A stretch of 6,208 bases of DNA from an uncultured bacterium (GTDB lineage: Bacteria; Bacillota; Clostridia; Lachnospirales; Lachnospiraceae): NCBI GenBank assembly GCA_947086625.1, contig CAMTZV010000103.1:1-6208 (forward strand), in the 5' to 3' direction. The position numbers and the translations under genes are program-made. Below, piece after piece: positions 4,786 through 6,208 of the stretch. The notes beneath the pieces are model-generated. The model had not been told where the DNA came from. It did no database searches and saw only the letters and a list, made by a program, of their open reading frames with translations. The stretch's first letter is position 1, and every line of letters begins with the position of its first letter.

Positions 4786-5733
4786 TTACAGGTTCCGCAC
4801 CTCTTCCTCTCTGGCACGGAAATAGTTTGCAGTATCAAACACCAGCTTGTCGAGAATCGCCGGATCGGTTTTTGCATTCTGCATCGGATACGGATCTCCG
4901 CCCGGGCCGAGCGGTTCCGGTGTCACGAAGCAGGCGTCGTCGTTGTTGTAGCCCAGCAGATACAACGCCATGATAATCGTATCCAGATCGAGGGAGCCGT
5001 CGCCCAGCGCACAGCGGTTTGTATCCGCCATGTGCAGGTTCGTCAGACGCGCCCCCGCGTCGATGATCGCCTCGCCGATGTGGCTCTCCTCCACCAGCAT
5101 ATGATACACATCCCCGTTGATGTGCTGAACGCCGGGATGGTTTAAACGCTCGATGTATGCCTTTGCCTCCGCAACGCTATGTACAAGCGTCGTCTCCGCC
5201 GAACGGATCGGCTCGATCGCGGCGCGCACCTGATTTTCTACAAACACATCCGCCACGCGCGAAAGGCTGTCGATGCTGCGGTCGATCTCGCTGTCGTCAT
5301 ATTTTTTGCTGCGCCCGACTGCCGCGGGACATACGAGCATGTATTTTCCGCCGACCTCAGCCGTAAAAGCGGCCTCGCGCTTAATGTAATCGATCGCGGC
5401 CTGCCGCTGGATCGGGCGGTTGGACGAGAGATCGTTGTCCGCGGAAAACATACCGCAGATGCCGCCGACCCGGATCCCGTAATTGTCCATGATCTTTTTG
5501 ATCTCCGCCGGACGGTAGCCCAGATCGTCGCCGTAATGGTTTCCGTGCAGCTCGATGTAAGAGATGCCGGCGCGCTGCAGGCGGTCACACGAATCCGCGA
5601 AATCCTCAAGCCCAAATCCCCAGTTGCTCCACGAAAATTTAAGCTTCTTTTCCATTTTTCCCGGATTCGCCTTTTTATATGCAAGAAATGCCTCGCGAAT
5701 CTTGTCAGTCTTTATTTCATAATTCTGTTTCAT
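4786..5733 (-). CDS. Sugar-phosphate isomerase/epimerase-like TIM-barrel protein
   Basis: This 315-aa cytoplasmic protein belongs to the xylose-isomerase-like TIM-barrel superfamily (AP endonuclease 2 type). The barrel begins near residue 31 (LKFSWSNWGFG) after a 30-residue helical extension. The order of expected metal ligands is clear: E174 in AAIEPIRS, D208 and H211 in NGDVYHM, H234 in NLHMADTNR and E273 in VTPEPLGPGGDP. These match the Glu-Asp-His-Glu set of D-tagatose/psicose 3-epimerases and related enzymes, implying metal-dependent isomerisation or epimerisation of a keto sugar or inositol derivative; the substrate cannot be called. ATG 5731-5733 has AAGGAG at 5740-5745 (6-nt spacing). 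It has its own promoter and is followed by a strong hairpin, so it appears monocistronic. No sugar transporter, kinase or regulator is visible beside it in this window. Confidence 0.87.
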   Translation of the reverse strand: MKQNYEIKTDKIREAFLAYKKANPGKMEKKLKFSWSNWGFGLEDFADSCDRLQRAGISYIELHGNHYGDDLGYRPAEIKKIMDNYGIRVGGICGMFSADNDLSSNRPIQRQAAIDYIKREAAFTAEVGGKYMLVCPAAVGRSKKYDDSEIDRSIDSLSRVADVFVENQVRAAIEPIRSAETTLVHSVAEAKAYIERLNHPGVQHINGDVYHMLVEESHIGEAIIDAGARLTNLHMADTNRCALGDGSLDLDTIIMALYLLGYNNDDACFVTPEPLGPGGDPYPMQNAKTDPAILDKLVFDTANYFRAREEEVRNL

Positions 5734-5772
5734 TGCCTTCTCCTTTCCTGTCGTGCAAATATCGATACCTTA

Positions 5773-5801
5773 ACTATATTATTTTTTGCCGATAAATGCA
5801 A
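5773..5801 (-). promoter_or_regulatory. Sigma-A type promoter of the isomerase gene
   Basis: TTGCAT (5796-5801) and TATAGT (5773-5778) on the minus strand are separated by 17 bases that include an A6 run. Transcription would start near 5766, leaving a short leader of roughly 32 nt before the ATG. The match is by eye and no operator palindrome is obvious at the start point. Confidence 0.7.
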
Positions 5802-5830
5802 GCCCCGTTTACAAAGCGTGCCGCCGCCCT

Positions 5831-5861
5831 GTAACTATAAAGCGGCAGGCTGCATAGTTAC
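5831..5861 (-). terminator. Inverted repeat at the end of the surface-protein gene, possible terminator
   Basis: gtaactat (5831-5838) and atagttac (5854-5861) form a perfect 8-bp stem around a 15-nt GC-rich loop. One arm contains the gene's own TAA stop codon. There is no U-run on the minus strand beyond it, so intrinsic termination is uncertain. The stem is AT-rich and its sequence recurs in the nearby isomerase -10 (taactata at 5771-5778 and 5832-5839). Confidence 0.35.
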
Positions 5862-6208
5862 TCCTCACCTTTTTTCTCCTCCTCGTCCCAGTCCTCGTCG
5901 AATACAATATCCTGCATGATGTATTCATCATTTTCCCCGTAGGACATGACGTTTCTCGGCGTAATCTTCTTCTCCTTCATATCGAAGTCAAACACATGCC
6001 AGAGTATCCCTTCCGCATTGCCCGGGACATAAAAACGGTCGACCAGTCTGGCGCCCACATAGACGCGCACCTGCGCGCCGGAGAGCGAGAGCTGATTGCT
6101 GGACTTTGATTCCAGATTTGTGTAATCCTGGACGTAATAGCTGAACGTCCCCTCCTCGTTTACCTTATAAAACGTGACCGTTTCCGGCCCGAAGCTTGTG
6201 ATGTCGTC
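5858..6208 (-). CDS. C-terminal part of a probably secreted protein with a YfaP/DUF2135-like beta domain
   Basis: The frame is open from the window edge to a TAA at 5858-5860, giving 117 residues with the start outside. The visible part begins DDITSFGPETVTFYKV and continues GTFSYYVQDYTNLESKSSNQ, SLSGAQVRVYVGARLVDRFYVPGNAEGILWHVFDFD, then KKITPRNVMSYG and an acidic tail of Asp, Glu and Lys. The alternation of strands, with YYVQDYTN, an SGAxVxVY strand, xFYVP and WHVFDF, resembles the beta-sandwich C-terminal domain of YfaP/DUF2135-like exported proteins of Clostridia. I infer a cell-surface or secreted product, but no signal peptide, anchor or repeat can be seen because the N-terminus is missing. 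A GTG at 6068-6070 is in frame but internal, since coding continues upstream without a stop. Confidence 0.68.
   Translation of the reverse strand, partial: DDITSFGPETVTFYKVNEEGTFSYYVQDYTNLESKSSNQLSLSGAQVRVYVGARLVDRFYVPGNAEGILWHVFDFDMKEKKITPRNVMSYGENDEYIMQDIVFDEDWDEEEKKGEE

Noticed and set aside
4381..5145. Plus-strand ORF of 254 codons
   Set aside because: It spans the antisense of the thioredoxin-like gene, the hairpin region and the isomerase, with no recognisable family. The minus-strand genes have clear motifs and ribosome sites.
5179..5919. Plus-strand ORF of 246 codons
   Set aside because: Antisense shadow of the isomerase, reading through its promoter and the next gene's end.
5858..6070. 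A complete 70-aa protein starting at GTG 6068-6070
   Set aside because: The frame stays open to the window edge with continuous domain-like sequence, so the GTG is an internal valine of a longer protein.

Overview
The window looks like chromosomal DNA from a GC-rich Clostridia genome, most likely a Lachnospiraceae relative. This is inferred from the strong AGGAGG-type ribosome sites, the DUF4358 lipoprotein, the DHHW/MBOAT pair, the YoaP-type acetyltransferase and the small DUF7662-like protein. Every gene I can support lies on the minus strand, so transcription runs from high to low coordinates. There are no rRNA or tRNA genes, CRISPR arrays or recognisable insertion sequences.

In transcription order: (1) 6208-5858 is the C-terminal end of a probably secreted or surface protein with a YfaP/DUF2135-like beta domain. 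(2) A well-formed promoter (5801-5773) drives a free-standing sugar-phosphate isomerase/epimerase-like TIM-barrel enzyme (5733-4786), followed by a perfect 10-bp hairpin. (3) After a hairpin-rich intergenic stretch come four tightly packed genes (4574-957): a TlpA-like thioredoxin lipoprotein, a DUF4358 lipoprotein, an MBOAT O-acyltransferase (AlgI/DltB type) and a DHHW/AlgJ-type exported SGNH-like protein. Gaps are 4 nt, a 4-nt ATGA overlap and 18 nt, so this is one operon, probably an envelope-glycan O-acylation system with redox and accessory partners. (4) A second good promoter (888-860) drives a small-gene module: a DUF7662-like protein (833-627), a short palindrome-rich insert flanked by a 16-bp direct repeat that duplicates a ribosome site and start codon, a 71-aa one-helix membrane protein (513-298), and an acetyltransferase of the GNAT-YoaP family (276-1).

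The most notable points are the four-gene acylation cassette, whose exported DHHW partner carries six cysteines next to a thioredoxin-like lipoprotein; the acetyltransferase, which appears to have lost its middle by an out-of-frame deletion; and the insert between 511 and 615, which creates a duplicated translation start. I did not find a clearly new defence or mobile system.
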